Shown in pieces: positions 1-8,909 of a stretch of 64,000 nt of DNA (positions within the stretch are counted from its first letter, which is position 1; every line of letters begins with the position of its first letter). A program made the translations under genes and the position numbers. Below the pieces are notes generated by a model. It was given only the letters and a program-made list of their open reading frames with translations. It did no database searches and was not told where the DNA came from. This DNA is from Marivirga harenae. Lineage in GTDB: Bacteria; Bacteroidota; Bacteroidia; Cytophagales; Cyclobacteriaceae. The stretch is taken from positions 317,501 to 381,500 of the forward strand of contig NZ_CP130565.1 in the NCBI RefSeq assembly GCF_030534335.1, given 5' to 3'.

Positions 1-581
1 CACTGAGCCTCACCTAGAATCGTACCTTTTTCGTTCTTTTGATAAACTCGGTTAACGCGATCCAAATGATCCCTATGATATCGGGCATCCAATAAAATCA
101 CTTTAATGGTATGTGATTTCCACTTTAAATTATAGGAAGAGTAAGCCCCTTCTCTTTCTCTTCTAGGATCATCTTGAGATACGTCAAAGAAATCTAAAAA
201 TAATTGTTGGCTCTCTTTCTTAAACTCATATTCTTGTCCAGCGTCATTTTTACCGTAATCATGATCATCCCAAACACCAATAATCGGCACTTGTTCTCTC
301 AGGGTTTTGTAATCAATCTGATTTTTCTGCAACTCATATTTCTCTCGCAAGACTGTCATGTCATCTGTATCACCATAAATATTATCCCCCAGAAACATAA
401 AAAGATCTGGACTATGTTCAATTATAGGTTGCCATAAGGGTTGTTCTAAGTTTTGTCGATTACATGAGCCAAAGGCCAAAGTCAATGTGTTTTTGGAGTC
501 GAATTCAAAAGTTTGATCCTGAGCAAAAACGGAAGTGATGGTAAAAAGAGAAATCAAAAATGATAAAGTAAATCTTGGCAT
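1..581 (-). CDS. PhoD-like alkaline phosphatase / metallophosphatase, 3' end cut by window edge
   Basis: The reading frame opens at an ATG at 581 and runs off the left edge, leaving about 193 residues. It starts with a signal peptide (MPRFTLSFLISLF... ending in VFAQ), so the product is exported. The motifs GSCNRQ, LGDNIYGD and WDDHDYG are those of the PhoD/PhoX-like metallophosphoesterase family, where the Asp, Asn and His residues bind the metal pair; LLDARYHRD and ILGEAQ follow in the expected order. In this family the role is phosphomonoester or phosphodiester hydrolysis in the periplasm. The C-terminal part of the catalytic domain is outside the window, so completeness cannot be judged. 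Confidence 0.85.
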   Translation of the reverse strand, partial: MPRFTLSFLISLFTITSVFAQDQTFEFDSKNTLTLAFGSCNRQNLEQPLWQPIIEHSPDLFMFLGDNIYGDTDDMTVLREKYELQKNQIDYKTLREQVPIIGVWDDHDYGKNDAGQEYEFKKESQQLFLDFFDVSQDDPRREREGAYSSYNLKWKSHTIKVILLDARYHRDHLDRVNRVYQKNEKGTILGEAQ

Positions 582-717
582 AGTTTCTTCGTTTGTCGAT
601 TAATCGCAAATTTATTGCATTAATCAACAATGACAGCTATTAAAGATTAAATTTTTGCTAATTTCTATTAAGAATTGATATTATTCGCAGCGCTATGCAG
701 ATAAAGGAAAACTGAAT

Positions 718-1542
718 CTATTGAGCCACAATTTTAAACACTGTATTGATACGCTCAGAATTATAAAGATTTAAGGCTTGCTGCAGTCTTCTTGTAGCCA
801 GTCGGTAATCTTGGTTGTGTATTGCAATCAGCCCCTGATTGAAATACTGTAATGCGCTTAATTGTCTCAAACTTATCTCTTTATAAATAGTCTTCGAATT
901 TGGTTGACCGTAGCTATTAGCTCCTACCGATTGCTGTTGATTCATCAAAGCAGAATTAGTATCCGGTAAAAAATCTTTTTTAAAATCCTGAACCTCTTCT
1001 TCATCAGAAATCCAACCGTTTCCCGGGTCGGTGGTTTCTAAAACATATTCTTGCTCACCTATTTCTGCAATTATAAAAACGTGATAGTCTGTTTCGATTA
1101 TCTTGTGGGTAATATCAAAATACTTTAACAAGATAGAATAAGTGATACTCGCTGATACGCAATCGTAATCCCCAGTTTCCAATAAATTATTGAAAGTAGT
1201 TCCTTTTTTATATTCTTTAAGAAGTTTTTGATGTGTTTTGTAAAACAAATACTCCAAAAAGTACTCGTTATCTGCTTTTGATTTGCTCTCTAACTTTCTA
1301 ATTAATCTATTCCAAGCATTATGATTTTCAAATTTATCAACTGACGCAATAAATGTAATGTCATTCAAAAGCTCTTTGTTCTTTGGGTCAAAATTTTGAG
1401 CTTTTATATGAAGTGTGCTTAAGAGAATTAAAACAAGCCCTCCTGAAATATAATTTAAAATATGCCGATATGGTGTTAAAACTGTTTTCAATATTACCTT
1501 AATGTTAACATACAACGATTTAGCATTATATAAAGTTAACAA
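718..1542 (-). CDS. Exported transglutaminase-like protein with C-terminal TPR-like repeat
   Basis: A 274-residue protein. About 30 residues precede a hydrophobic stretch (ISGGLVLILLSTLHIKAQ) that looks like a signal peptide or anchor; no other ATG lies between, so this start is kept, though a TTG around codon 18 is possible. The central part has the order Cys (GDYDCVSAS), His (DYHVFI), Asp (ETTDPGNGW), matching the catalytic triad of the transglutaminase-like cysteine peptidase fold. The last 50 residues (ALQYFNQGLIAIHNQDYRLATRRLQQALNLY, given here in part) resemble one TPR unit. The substrate is unknown; members of this fold can be peptidases or inactive binding proteins. It appears monocistronic. 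Confidence 0.6.
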   Translation of the reverse strand: MLTLYNAKSLYVNIKVILKTVLTPYRHILNYISGGLVLILLSTLHIKAQNFDPKNKELLNDITFIASVDKFENHNAWNRLIRKLESKSKADNEYFLEYLFYKTHQKLLKEYKKGTTFNNLLETGDYDCVSASITYSILLKYFDITHKIIETDYHVFIIAEIGEQEYVLETTDPGNGWISDEEEVQDFKKDFLPDTNSALMNQQQSVGANSYGQPNSKTIYKEISLRQLSALQYFNQGLIAIHNQDYRLATRRLQQALNLYNSERINTVFKIVAQ

Positions 1543-1637
1543 TTTATTAATAAATATAATAAATAGATAATATAAAATTTCTCTTAAGCAGTTTTTTAAT
1601 TGGCTGACTTATAGTTTTTTATACTAAACAAATCAGT

Positions 1638-3173
1638 TTAAAGCTCATTAACGTGTTCTAAATAGTAATCTGCTTGTTCTAATAATTTATGTTTCTCTTG
1701 ATCGGATTTTTTATCCCAGGTCCTGTACATCATCGAAACTCGCTGGTTTTTTTTCAGTTTATCCCTGTGTGTATTATAGAAGTTCCAGTAGAGACTATTA
1801 AAAGGACAAGCTTTTTCTCCTACTTTCTTCTTGTGGTCATAGAAACAATTGGAGCAATAATTACTCATTTTATGCATATAATTAGCACTAGCAAGATAGG
1901 GTTTAGAGCCTACGATTCCTCCATCTGCAAATTGGCTCATTCCTCTTGTGTTGGTTATTTCTACCCATTCTATTGCATCAATATAAATTCCCAGATACCA
2001 TTTATCCACCTCAGCAGGATTAGTCATGTTTAGTAATGCAAAGTTTCCAGTCACCATCAAGCGTTGGATATGATGAGCGTATGCATCAGATAAAGATTGT
2101 TTTATAGACTTCTCCATACACTTCATTTTGGTCTCCCCCGTCCAGTAGAAATCTGGTAGTTTTCTATCATGCTCGAAGAAATTCTTTTCTGCATAATCAG
2201 GCATCTTTGCCCAATAGATCCCTCTCATATATTCTCTCCATCCAATCACCTGTCGAATGTAGCCTTCCACCTGAGCGATGTTTATTTTATCCTGATTATC
2301 TTCCCATTCTTCAACGACTTTATCAACCAATTCCTTCGGTGAAATTAATTTTGAATTAAGGGCAAATGAAACTCTTGAATGAAACAAGAATTTCTGTTCT
2401 GTGTGCATGGCATCCTGATAAGTTCCAAAATTCTGCAACAGTTCACGGCAAAAATAGCGAGTAAATTGGAGAGCCTCCTTCCTATTTATAGGCCAATGAA
2501 AATTTTCGGCATCGATCTTACCTATAGTTTTGATTCCCGAATCCTCTATTTCTGACAGGACATCAGCAACATACGTTTTATAGCTGTATGCAGGAGGAAT
2601 TGGAACATCCCCCTTATATTTATTTCTATTTTCTTGGTCAAAATTCCACTTCCCTCCAACTGGCTCTTTTCCATCCATGAGAATATCGTGCTCTTTTCTC
2701 ATCTGCCGGTAGAAATTCTCCATTAAGAATTGTTTTTTACCTTCAAAAAATTCAGCAATATCACTTCTTTTCGTTAAAAAATGTTCCGAATCTACCGCAG
2801 CGGAAGAAATTGAAAGTTCCGTGCACAGGTCTTGCAACTGTTGGTCCAACCTATATTCATCGGGCAATTGGTATTCAAAATGTTCTATATTATTTTCCTG
2901 TATTATTCGATTAATGTTTTCTACTAGTGATTGTTTATTATTGCTATCAGATATTTTCAAATAGAGAAAATTATGACCTTTCTCTTCTAAAGAGATCTTA
3001 AAACTTCTCATAGCTGAAAAGAAAGCAACTACTTTTTGAATGTGATGAGTAACATAATCCGTTTCCTGGCGCATTTCCATCATCACATATAATACTTTGT
3101 CATTGACATCCGAAAACCAGGAATGTCTTTCATTAAGTTGATCTCCCAATACTAATCTTAAAGTCTTTTTCAT
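1638..3173 (-). CDS. Cryptochrome/photolyase family protein, FeS-BCP ((6-4) photolyase, PhrB-like) type
   Basis: From the ATG at 3173 the product has 511 residues and begins MKKTLRLVLGDQLN, the typical start of the family once called deoxyribodipyrimidine photolyase-related; an ATG 12 codons upstream is less likely. The N-terminal half is the Rossmann-like antenna domain and the C-terminal half the helical FAD domain. The cysteines fit the 4Fe-4S cluster of this clade: one in TKMKCMEK and then C440, C443 and C456 (YCSNC and KACPFN), a spacing almost the same as in Agrobacterium PhrB (established knowledge). Known members repair (6-4) photoproducts in a light-dependent way. It sits alone between unrelated genes. 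Confidence 0.9.
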   Translation of the reverse strand: MKKTLRLVLGDQLNERHSWFSDVNDKVLYVMMEMRQETDYVTHHIQKVVAFFSAMRSFKISLEEKGHNFLYLKISDSNNKQSLVENINRIIQENNIEHFEYQLPDEYRLDQQLQDLCTELSISSAAVDSEHFLTKRSDIAEFFEGKKQFLMENFYRQMRKEHDILMDGKEPVGGKWNFDQENRNKYKGDVPIPPAYSYKTYVADVLSEIEDSGIKTIGKIDAENFHWPINRKEALQFTRYFCRELLQNFGTYQDAMHTEQKFLFHSRVSFALNSKLISPKELVDKVVEEWEDNQDKINIAQVEGYIRQVIGWREYMRGIYWAKMPDYAEKNFFEHDRKLPDFYWTGETKMKCMEKSIKQSLSDAYAHHIQRLMVTGNFALLNMTNPAEVDKWYLGIYIDAIEWVEITNTRGMSQFADGGIVGSKPYLASANYMHKMSNYCSNCFYDHKKKVGEKACPFNSLYWNFYNTHRDKLKKNQRVSMMYRTWDKKSDQEKHKLLEQADYYLEHVNEL

Positions 3174-3443
3174 AACTGCAATTTCATAATCAACTATGAT
3201 TAAAATCAATTGTTAAAAGGTATCACTCCTAAATAATAAATTTCCTTTATCCTTAGTGCGAAGAAAGCCGTCATCTCTAACTTTGATTATTGTAATAGTA
3301 AAATCTCACTGCTCAGTTCAACAATCAATAAAAAACTAAGATGAATTATCAAAAACAGCAAAATGAGAAAGTAGGTCAAATAGTATTACGTAATGATTAA
3401 TAAAATAAATGATTAATAACAGTTCGATATACACTGCGTATTC

Positions 3444-3473
3444 TTTAGGTATTGTTTTTTATTTCTAAATTTA
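3444..3473 (+). promoter_or_regulatory. Candidate Bacteroidota-type promoter for the AsmA-like gene
   Basis: TAAATTTA at 3466-3473 is one base from the TAnnTTTG -7 consensus and lies 26 bases before the ATG at 3499. A TTTA at 3444-3447 is 18 bases upstream and could serve as the -33 element. The rest of the 325-base gap (3174-3498) is AT-rich and holds nothing else recognisable. Confidence 0.3.
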
Positions 3474-3498
3474 CACTAGTATAAAATTAAGAGAATTT

Positions 3499-6141
3499 AT
3501 GAGAAAGCTATTAATCGTCCTCGGTAGTATAATTGCACTTTTCGTGTTGACCATTATATTGGTTCCAGTTCTATTTAAGGATCGAATAGTTTCGGCTGTT
3601 CAGACGGAAATTGATAACTCGGTCAATGCTAATGTGAATTTTGAACTGTCAAAAATCAGTATTTCTTTACTCTCTAACTTTCCCGATCTAACGCTAGGTG
3701 TACGTGATTTTTCCATTACTGGCAAAGAAACATTTGAAGGGGATACACTTTTTTCCGCCAAGGATTTCGCTGTAGAAATGGATATAGTTGCTATTATAAA
3801 AGGAGAACCCTTAAATATTAAGGGGATTATGCTTGATCAACCCTTAATCAATATTCTAGTATTAGAAGATGGTTCGGCAAACTATGATATTACCTATCCT
3901 TCAGAAAACGAAGAAACTGAAGCGCCTTCTACTTCTCAAGAGGAGTTTAAATTTGGAATTGATCATTGGGAAATTAAGAATGGTAGAATCAACTATTATG
4001 ATCAAATGTATGAAGTGGCTATTTCACTAACGGGAGTCGATCACACTGGAAATGGTGATTTTACGCAATCTGTTTTTGATATGCAAACCAAAACTACAGC
4101 CGAAGATTTTTCTTTTGCTTATGGTGGCGATGTTTTTGTAGCACATAAAACCTTAGAAGCAGATTTATTTCTAGGGATGGATATGGAAAATATGAAATTT
4201 ACTTTTAAGGATGCTAAGGCAACCTTAAACGATTTCCACCTGAATTTTGATGGTTATTTCGCAATGCCCACCGATGATTATGATATGGATATCAATTTTG
4301 CTACTACTGATACCGAATTTAAAAATGTACTTTCTTTAGTGCCCGGAATGTATGCTGACGGTTTTGACGATTTAGAAACAAAAGGTGAATTTGATTTTTC
4401 AGGTTATATCAAAGGAATTTATAGTGATACCAAAATGCCCGGATTTGCTGTGGACTTAGTAGTGAGAGATGCATTTGTAAAGGCACCCGATGTTCCGCTT
4501 CCGATAGAGAAAATAGCAATGGAATTGCATGCAAAATCTGAATCAGGCGATTTAAAGGATGGATTTTTAGAATTGAAAAATTTTGGGCTGACTATCGATA
4601 AAGACCGATTTACCGCACAGGCCGTGGTCAATAATTTTGATTCCCCGATTTGGGAATTAAGTATGCAAGGAGGTTTAAATTTAGATATCATTTCTAAAAT
4701 AGAACCCTCTGAAGATTTCAAAATGGGCGGAATCATAAAAGCCGATATTAACTCTAAAGGTTCTTATGTAGATGTAGAGCAAGAGAATTATGATAAACTG
4801 ATCACCACGGGTAATCTTGTCATGCAAAATTTTTCCTATGCTGAAAAAGATGCTCCAGATTTTACAATTACGAACGCCACTATGGATTTTAATCCACAAT
4901 CCATCAATCTCACTGCTTTAACAGGAAACTACGGGAAAAGCGATTTTACTTTGAATGGAAGCGTTAGTAATTACATCGCCTATGCAATTGACGAGAATGC
5001 AATCATCCAGGGTAATATGAAATTGACCTCTAACCTATTGGATATCAACGAAATGATGGGCGTATCAGAAGAAGACACAACAGAAAGCTCGGAAGATTCA
5101 ACAGCAATGGAAGTCGTGGTGATTCCTAAAACTATAGATTTTACTTTCGATGCCACTGCACAAACTATCAAGTATGATAATTTTGTAATGAAAAATGCAG
5201 TTGGTCAAATTCAGGTAAAAGACGGAATCTTAACATTAGACCCTATGAAAGTAGATATGTTAGGAGGTTCTATTAAAATGGCTGGGGTTTATAATAGTCA
5301 AGACGAATATGAGCCAAAATTCAATTTCAGACTAGATATTTCTCAAATTAGCATTCCCGAAACATTCAAAAATGTAGTGACAGTACAAAAATTTGTACCA
5401 ATTGCTGAGAAAATGGAGGGTAAATTTAGTACAGACTTCACTATTGGCGGTTTGCTGACTCAAGAAATGATTCCTGATTTAGCAAGCCTGAGTGGTGGCG
5501 GATTGATCAAAATTGCAGAGGCAGCAGTAAAAGATTCGAAAGTCATCAAAGGAGTGACTTCTCTTTCAAAACTGGATAATACCAATGAAGTCAAAATCAA
5601 AGACATGAAAGTTCAAGCTGAAATTAAAGACGGTAGATTAAGTGTAAAACCATTTGATGTTAATATGGGGAAATACAAGGCCACCATTGACGGAAGTACA
5701 GGATTAGCAGGAGATATTGCCTATAACTTAAAAGTGAATGTACCAACAGGTAGTATAGGAAAGGCAGCCAATACTGCTATTTCCAATTTATTAGGAAGCA
5801 ATATAGAAGCTGTTGGGAGTTCTGTCAATCTAAATTTCAATATAGGTGGCACCTATACCGACCCACGTGTACAGTTAGGTAAAACCACAACTGAAGGAGG
5901 CAGCTCAGTTGCCTCTTCTGTAAAGGAGCAAGCAGTTGATAAACTAAATGAGGAGAAAGAAAAACTGAAGGCTGAAGTAGAGGAGAAAGCTCAGGCTGTG
6001 AAAGATAGTGCAAAAGCAGAATTGGAGAGAAAGAAAAAGCAAGCTGAAGAAGAGGCAAAGAAAAAAGCTGAAGAAGAAAAAGAAAAATTGAAGAAGAAAG
6101 CCAAGAACAAATTGAAAGATATGTTTGGTGATGGTCGCTAA
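3499..6141 (+). CDS. AsmA-like protein, envelope-anchored
   Basis: An 880-residue protein with one N-terminal membrane anchor (residues about 3-27, KLLIVLGSIIALFVLTIILV) followed by a long beta-rich region of the AsmA family and an AsmA_2-like C-terminal domain (around residues 640-780, GGLLTQEMIPDLASLSGGGLIKI). The last 80 residues are a Lys/Glu/Ala-rich coiled coil. AsmA-like proteins span the periplasm and are tied to outer-membrane assembly and lipid transport between membranes; the exact role in Bacteroidota is not settled. It has its own candidate promoter upstream and a strong terminator downstream, so it is probably transcribed alone. Confidence 0.8.
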   Translation: MRKLLIVLGSIIALFVLTIILVPVLFKDRIVSAVQTEIDNSVNANVNFELSKISISLLSNFPDLTLGVRDFSITGKETFEGDTLFSAKDFAVEMDIVAIIKGEPLNIKGIMLDQPLINILVLEDGSANYDITYPSENEETEAPSTSQEEFKFGIDHWEIKNGRINYYDQMYEVAISLTGVDHTGNGDFTQSVFDMQTKTTAEDFSFAYGGDVFVAHKTLEADLFLGMDMENMKFTFKDAKATLNDFHLNFDGYFAMPTDDYDMDINFATTDTEFKNVLSLVPGMYADGFDDLETKGEFDFSGYIKGIYSDTKMPGFAVDLVVRDAFVKAPDVPLPIEKIAMELHAKSESGDLKDGFLELKNFGLTIDKDRFTAQAVVNNFDSPIWELSMQGGLNLDIISKIEPSEDFKMGGIIKADINSKGSYVDVEQENYDKLITTGNLVMQNFSYAEKDAPDFTITNATMDFNPQSINLTALTGNYGKSDFTLNGSVSNYIAYAIDENAIIQGNMKLTSNLLDINEMMGVSEEDTTESSEDSTAMEVVVIPKTIDFTFDATAQTIKYDNFVMKNAVGQIQVKDGILTLDPMKVDMLGGSIKMAGVYNSQDEYEPKFNFRLDISQISIPETFKNVVTVQKFVPIAEKMEGKFSTDFTIGGLLTQEMIPDLASLSGGGLIKIAEAAVKDSKVIKGVTSLSKLDNTNEVKIKDMKVQAEIKDGRLSVKPFDVNMGKYKATIDGSTGLAGDIAYNLKVNVPTGSIGKAANTAISNLLGSNIEAVGSSVNLNFNIGGTYTDPRVQLGKTTTEGGSSVASSVKEQAVDKLNEEKEKLKAEVEEKAQAVKDSAKAELERKKKQAEEEAKKKAEEEKEKLKKKAKNKLKDMFGDGR

Positions 6142-6172
6142 CAGCTAGCAATTCGTTAAAATATGTATCTGA

Positions 6173-6201
6173 GCAGGAATTTCTAAATTCCTGCTTTTTT
6201 T
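6173..6201 (+). terminator. Rho-independent terminator after the AsmA-like gene
   Basis: Arms GCAGGAATTT and AAATTCCTGC form a perfect stem of up to ten pairs across a CT centre, followed by seven T. It starts 31 bases after the stop codon. Confidence 0.85.
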
Positions 6202-7027
6202 ATTTCAGTGTAATATTGCTTAATAAAAGATTTAAAATAAGGTCAATATCATACTATTTGATGTATAAGAATCTTTATGCCAATTGCTTAAGTTCCTGAA
6301 CCACTTTTAGCCACAAAATACAACTAAGATCTAATTCTGCAAATGGTAGATGGATTCAAAAGAAGCTATTACTTTGGAAGGAAGGCGGATGGAGTAAAAA
6401 GGTAATTCAGTGACAACAAGCAAGGAAAGTATAGAAAACTGCGGATAACGTTTTTGCTAATATTTAATTGGATAATAAGGAATCTCTAGAACCAAAAGTC
6501 ATTTTTCAATCGTAAACAAATTATTTTGCAGAAGCCATGAATTCTGAGTACCTTAATTAAAAAGGGAAACCCACTTTAGGACGGGCCAAAACCCTAATCT
6601 ATCCGTTTTACACTGTATTCTGCTATATTTAGGATATGAATGATTTTTATTATTCTTTTAAAAAATCCAAAATGTTGCTCTAAACTTATTTAAGCATAAT
6701 TTCAATATCGAATTCTTGCTTATATGAAATGATAAAATTCTAAGGTTTCCAAGAACTAAGTCACTGAAAGAAAAGAAAGTTCTATCAGCTTTTATTATCA
6801 CCAGTTAGTCAATGACTAATCACTTCTAAAACCAACAAGCTAAAAATCAACATTCTAACTCACTAAATACACAAAATACTGTATCAGAAAAATGCTTTCT
6901 ATCTAAACAAAATATTTTAAAAACGTAAGGGAGAATACAAGCTAAAATTTCATAGCAATTGGTAAGTCAAACTGAAATATTTACCTAATTTTAGCTTTTT
7001 AATTTTTACAGTTTAAATATTACAAAT
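6202..7027. other. Long AT-rich intergenic region upstream of pruA
   Basis: These 826 bases contain no open frame of convincing length on either strand and no RNA gene I recognise. The only structured element seen is the 15-base inverted repeat at 6805-6819. It may hold the pruA leader and control sites or the decayed remains of an older gene. Confidence 0.5.
6805..6819. promoter_or_regulatory. Perfect inverted repeat, candidate operator upstream of pruA
   Basis: TTAGTCAATGACTAA has 7-base arms around a single central base. It lies about 210 bases before the pruA ATG with no other gene between. It has no T-tract on either side, so it looks like a dimer-binding site rather than a terminator. 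Its function is inferred from symmetry only. Confidence 0.3.
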
Positions 7028-8656
7028 ATGCCAACAGCAATTTATAAGGTACCTATTCCGAAGAACGAACCGGTAAACAGTTATGCACCTGGAACTCCCC
7101 AAAGAGCTTCTTTACAAGCCAAAATCAAAGAATTGAGAGCTCAAGAAGTAGACGTTCCAATGTATATTGGTGCTGAAGAGGTAAGAACTGGAAAAACACA
7201 TCCTCTGAATCCTCCTCATGATCATCAGCATAAATTAGGACAGTTCCATGAAGGTGATGGCAGTCATGTTGAGCAAGCAATCAAAGCTGCTTTAGCTGCC
7301 AAGCAAGATTGGGCGGATTTACCGTGGCAACAAAGAGCGTCAGTTTTCTTAAAGGCCGCTGATTTGATATCAGGCCCTTACCGAGATAAAATTAATGCTG
7401 CTACCATGTTGGCACAGTCAAAAAATGCTTACCAAGCTGAAATAGATTCGGCATGTGAACTGGCTGATTTCTTAAGGTTCAATGTGAAGTACATGACCGA
7501 AATATATGAAGAACAGCCTTTTTCACCTGATGGCGTTTGGAATAAAATGGAATACAGACCTTTAGAAGGATTTGTGTTTGCATTAACTCCATTCAACTTT
7601 ACGGCAATTGCGGGTAATCTACCTTCGAGTGCAGCACTTATGGGGAATACTGTAGTATGGAAACCCGCTTATTCTCAAATCTATTCTGCTAATGTAGTAA
7701 TGGAAATTTTCCGAGAAGCTGGTGTACCAGATGGTGTCATCAACTTAATTTATGTAGACGGCCCTACTACCGGAGAAAAGATTTTCAAGCATCCTGACTT
7801 CGCTGGAATTCACTTCACAGGAAGTACTGGCGTATTCCAAAATATCTGGAAAACTATAGGGGAAAACATTGAAACCTACAAATCATACCCAAGAATAGTA
7901 GGCGAAACTGGTGGTAAGGATTTCATCTTAGCACATAAAACAGCTGATGCCAAACAAGTAGCGACTGCCATAACAAGAGGAGCATTTGAATTCCAAGGGC
8001 AGAAATGTTCTGCTGCTTCAAGAGTCTATGTTGCCAACAATATTTGGGATGAAGTAAAAGAAAACTTGGTTGCTGATATCAAAGATATCAAGATGGGTGG
8101 CCCTGAAGACTTTGAAAACTTCTTCAATGCAGTAATTGACAGAAAGGCGTTTGATAAAATCAAAGGATATATTGAAACAGCAAAAGAAAGCAATGTTGCA
8201 GAAGTAATTGCAGGTGGAGAATGTGATGATTCTAAAGGGTACTTTATTCAACCCACTGTCATCGTTACTAAAGACCCTCAGTTTGTAACTATGCAAGAAG
8301 AAATTTTCGGCCCAGTAGTAACAATCTATGTGTACGATGCGGAAAATTTTGAAGAAACATTAACTCTAGTTGATGAGACTTCTCCTTACGCATTGACAGG
8401 CGCGATTTTCAGTAATGACCGGTATATCATAGAAAGAGCGACAAAACGCTTAAGCCAAGCTGCTGGTAATTTCTATATAAACGATAAACCAACGGGCGCA
8501 GTGGTAAATCAAAATCCATTTGGAGGTGCTAGAAAATCAGGTACTAATGATAAAGCAGGTTCAAAACTGAACTTACTGCGTTGGTGCTCTGCGAGAATGG
8601 TAAAAGAAACATTTGTCACTCCTACCGATTACAAATATCCTTTCATGGGAGAATAA
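7028..8656 (+). CDS. pruA: L-glutamate gamma-semialdehyde (1-pyrroline-5-carboxylate) dehydrogenase
   Basis: A 542-residue cytosolic aldehyde dehydrogenase that oxidises glutamate semialdehyde to glutamate with NAD+, the second step of proline breakdown. Seen are the cofactor-binding region LTPFNFTAIAGNLP, the FTGSTGVF loop, the general base in GETGGKD, the catalytic Cys at about residue 327 (GQKCSAASRV) and the FGGARKSGTNDKAG signature, all matching the single-domain P5CDH subfamily that resembles the human enzyme. Length is normal. No proline dehydrogenase gene is adjacent. The long upstream gap suggests separate transcription, and a terminator follows 20 bases after the stop. Confidence 0.93.
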   Translation: MPTAIYKVPIPKNEPVNSYAPGTPQRASLQAKIKELRAQEVDVPMYIGAEEVRTGKTHPLNPPHDHQHKLGQFHEGDGSHVEQAIKAALAAKQDWADLPWQQRASVFLKAADLISGPYRDKINAATMLAQSKNAYQAEIDSACELADFLRFNVKYMTEIYEEQPFSPDGVWNKMEYRPLEGFVFALTPFNFTAIAGNLPSSAALMGNTVVWKPAYSQIYSANVVMEIFREAGVPDGVINLIYVDGPTTGEKIFKHPDFAGIHFTGSTGVFQNIWKTIGENIETYKSYPRIVGETGGKDFILAHKTADAKQVATAITRGAFEFQGQKCSAASRVYVANNIWDEVKENLVADIKDIKMGGPEDFENFFNAVIDRKAFDKIKGYIETAKESNVAEVIAGGECDDSKGYFIQPTVIVTKDPQFVTMQEEIFGPVVTIYVYDAENFEETLTLVDETSPYALTGAIFSNDRYIIERATKRLSQAAGNFYINDKPTGAVVNQNPFGGARKSGTNDKAGSKLNLLRWCSARMVKETFVTPTDYKYPFMGE

Positions 8657-8675
8657 TCGGAGAAAATCAAGATTT

Positions 8676-8710
8676 AAAGCCTTCGGAAGTGATTTCGAAG
8701 GCTTTTTTTT
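8676..8710 (+). terminator. Rho-independent terminator after pruA
   Basis: Arms AAAGCCTTCG and CGAAGGCTTT give a ten-pair stem around a ten-base loop, followed by a run of T. Confidence 0.9.
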
Positions 8711-8713
8711 ATT

Positions 8714-8818
8714 CTAAATCCTGAAGATTTCAACACTTACTTCATAGAAACCATTGAAAATACCAAGCAAGATGGGAAACTGGATAACCTCCTCAACTTA
8801 CTACAAAAAAGGGCTTAG
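8714..8818 (+). pseudogene. Orphan C-terminal coding remnant
   Basis: From 8714 to the TAG at 8816-8818 one frame reads LNPEDFNTYFIETIENTK and continues with QDGKLDNLLNLLQKRA. The composition looks like real protein, an amphipathic helical tail, but there is no start codon because it directly follows the T-tract of the pruA terminator. The likely explanation is the leftover 3' end of a deleted gene. The parent family is not recognised. Confidence 0.3.
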
Positions 8819-8909
8819 AAATTTAACAATAGGCAGAACAATTAGATGTAATATTTGTATTATATTCGCAATTAAATTAAAAAATAATTCAATCTAAAAC
8901 AATCGACTT

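Noticed and set aside
3174-3209. Longer photolyase start adding MILIIVDYEIAV
   Set aside because: The family starts at the KKTLRLVLGDQLN strand, so the ATG at 3173 is the better choice.
6297-6411. 37-codon Trp-rich open stretch after the AsmA-like gene
   Set aside because: No start codon and no similarity that I can name; length is within chance for the region.
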